DNA of 30,666 nucleotides from Flavobacteriales bacterium (GTDB taxonomy: Bacteria; Bacteroidota; Bacteroidia; Flavobacteriales; Flavobacteriaceae), in contig JALVKK010000171.1 of NCBI GenBank assembly GCA_027033875.1, positions 1-30,666 on the forward strand, in the 5' to 3' direction. The notes below the pieces were generated by a model. That model was not told where the DNA came from. It ran no database searches and saw nothing but the letters and a program-made list of their open reading frames with translations. Shown piece after piece: positions 29,870 to 30,666 of this stretch (positions are counted from its first letter, which is position 1; every line of letters begins with the position of its first letter). A program made the position numbers and the translations under genes.

Positions 29870-30666
29870 TTATTTACCGGATATAAAATCAATATTCCGC
29901 TTCAAGCCGTTGTATTTGGTTCGTTTTACGGCTGATTTTTTAAAAATATCCCTAAAAATCTTTTCGGTAATTTCTTCCCAATCCTGTTTGGTCATTTGTA
30001 GCAAGTCGGGGTGGGGAGTAAAAAAAGGCTCCTTGTGTGGTAAGCTGAATTTGTTCCAAGGACACACATCTTGACACACATCACAACCAAATATCCAATC
30101 ATCAAATTTATCTCTCATATCAGCCGGCAATTCATCTCTCAATTCAATAGTCAAATATGAAATACATCTATTTGCATTTATAGTCTTATTGTCAAGAATA
30201 GCTTCGGTAGGACAAGCATCAATACAATTAGTACAAGTGCCGCAATGATCAGTCGGAAACGGCTTATCGTAAACTTCAAAATCCAAATCCGATATGATTT
30301 CAGCTAAAAAGAAAAACGAGCCTTTATTTTTTTGGATAATTAAGCTGTGCTTACCTTCCCATCCTATACCTGCCCTACGTGCCCAAGCCCGCTCAAGCAC
30401 CGGTGCCGAATCGGTGAAAACACGTCCTTCAACTTTTCCTATCGTTGCATCAATGAAGTTAACCAACTCCCGTAGCTTGTCTTTGAGCAAAAAATGATAG
30501 TCTTTGCCGTAGGTATATTTGGCTATTTTGTAAGTATTTGCAATTTGTTTTTGTTCCGGAAAATAATTGTAAGATAAAGAAATAACAGATTTGGCTCCGG
30601 GCACCAACAAACGCGGGTCCAATCGTTTGTCAAAATGATGTTCCATGTACGACATCTTGCCATGGT
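29870..30666 (-). CDS. queG: Epoxyqueuosine reductase (5' partial)
   Basis: Last step of queuosine tRNA modification: reduces epoxyqueuosine to queuosine in tRNA with a cobalamin and two [4Fe-4S] clusters. The frame stays open to the right edge (codons for HGK precede MSYMEHH, the QueG motif HGxMxYM), so the true start, about 50-60 residues upstream, is outside the window. Visible: RLDPRLLVPGAKSVISLSYN, YGKDYHFLLKDKLRELV, FTDSAPVLERAWARRAGIGW, two ferredoxin-like cluster motifs CGTCTNCIDACP and CDVCQDVCPW, and SYLTIELRDELP. The C-terminus (GLKRNIDFISG) looks truncated relative to forms with HEAT repeats, as is common in Bacteroidota. Confidence 0.93.
   Translation of the reverse strand, partial: HGKMSYMEHHFDKRLDPRLLVPGAKSVISLSYNYFPEQKQIANTYKIAKYTYGKDYHFLLKDKLRELVNFIDATIGKVEGRVFTDSAPVLERAWARRAGIGWEGKHSLIIQKNKGSFFFLAEIISDLDFEVYDKPFPTDHCGTCTNCIDACPTEAILDNKTINANRCISYLTIELRDELPADMRDKFDDWIFGCDVCQDVCPWNKFSLPHKEPFFTPHPDLLQMTKQDWEEITEKIFRDIFKKSAVKRTKYNGLKRNIDFISGK

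Overview
The window looks like a chromosomal segment from a low-GC member of the Bacteroidota, most likely a flavobacterium-like lineage. The signs are a SusC/SusD pair, two secreted proteins with a type IX secretion (T9SS) C-terminal sorting domain, a GldA-type gliding ABC ATPase, the Bacteroidota-type GlmU-like protein, a class II HMG-CoA reductase (mevalonate pathway), and many -7 elements of the form TAnnTTTG with no clear Shine-Dalgarno sites. No rRNA, tRNA, CRISPR array, transposase or integrase was seen.

Layout. 1-4754: a SusC-type TonB-dependent transporter (5' end outside the window) and its SusD-like lipoprotein, closed by a strong terminator. 4755-6680: a scrambled, gene-poor patch. 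It holds two truncated 5' ends (copies A and B) of a gene whose full version (copy C) lies at 20543-22339, a broken AbiE toxin-antitoxin pair between them, and the C-terminal third of a second SusD-like gene. 6687-12106: a T9SS-secreted protein, ribosomal protein L31 type B, HMG-CoA reductase and a second T9SS-secreted protein with FG-GAP/VCBS repeats. 12125-20154: mainly housekeeping genes: a RluB-type pseudouridine synthase, a thioredoxin/glutaredoxin fusion followed by a GroES, SSB, gldA with a small membrane protein, a PolB-like exonuclease, a HIT protein, a zinc-ribbon protein, rpiB and an APC permease. 20543-23108: the full-length 598-aa protein of unknown function and a KdsC-like HAD protein lacking its catalytic aspartates. 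23141-30666: rsmI with a conserved hypothetical, then tdk-alr, methylmalonyl-CoA epimerase, the GlmU-like protein, rpe, a Nudix hydrolase and queG (cut by the right edge).

How genes work together. SusC and SusD form an outer-membrane import complex. tdk-alr, rsmI with its upstream gene, gldA with its upstream membrane gene, and the thioredoxin/glutaredoxin-groES pair look like small operons. The rest are mostly single genes separated by divergent promoters or bidirectional terminators.

The most unusual signal is the threefold occurrence of the same promoter plus gene start (motif HNFHIPVMGVAY), with only one intact gene. Copies A and B flank an AbiE defence remnant and end next to unrelated sequence. 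This suggests either a repeatedly duplicated and decayed gene family or a 5' end that has acted as a recombination or integration point. All functions are inferred from reading the sequence; no database search was run.
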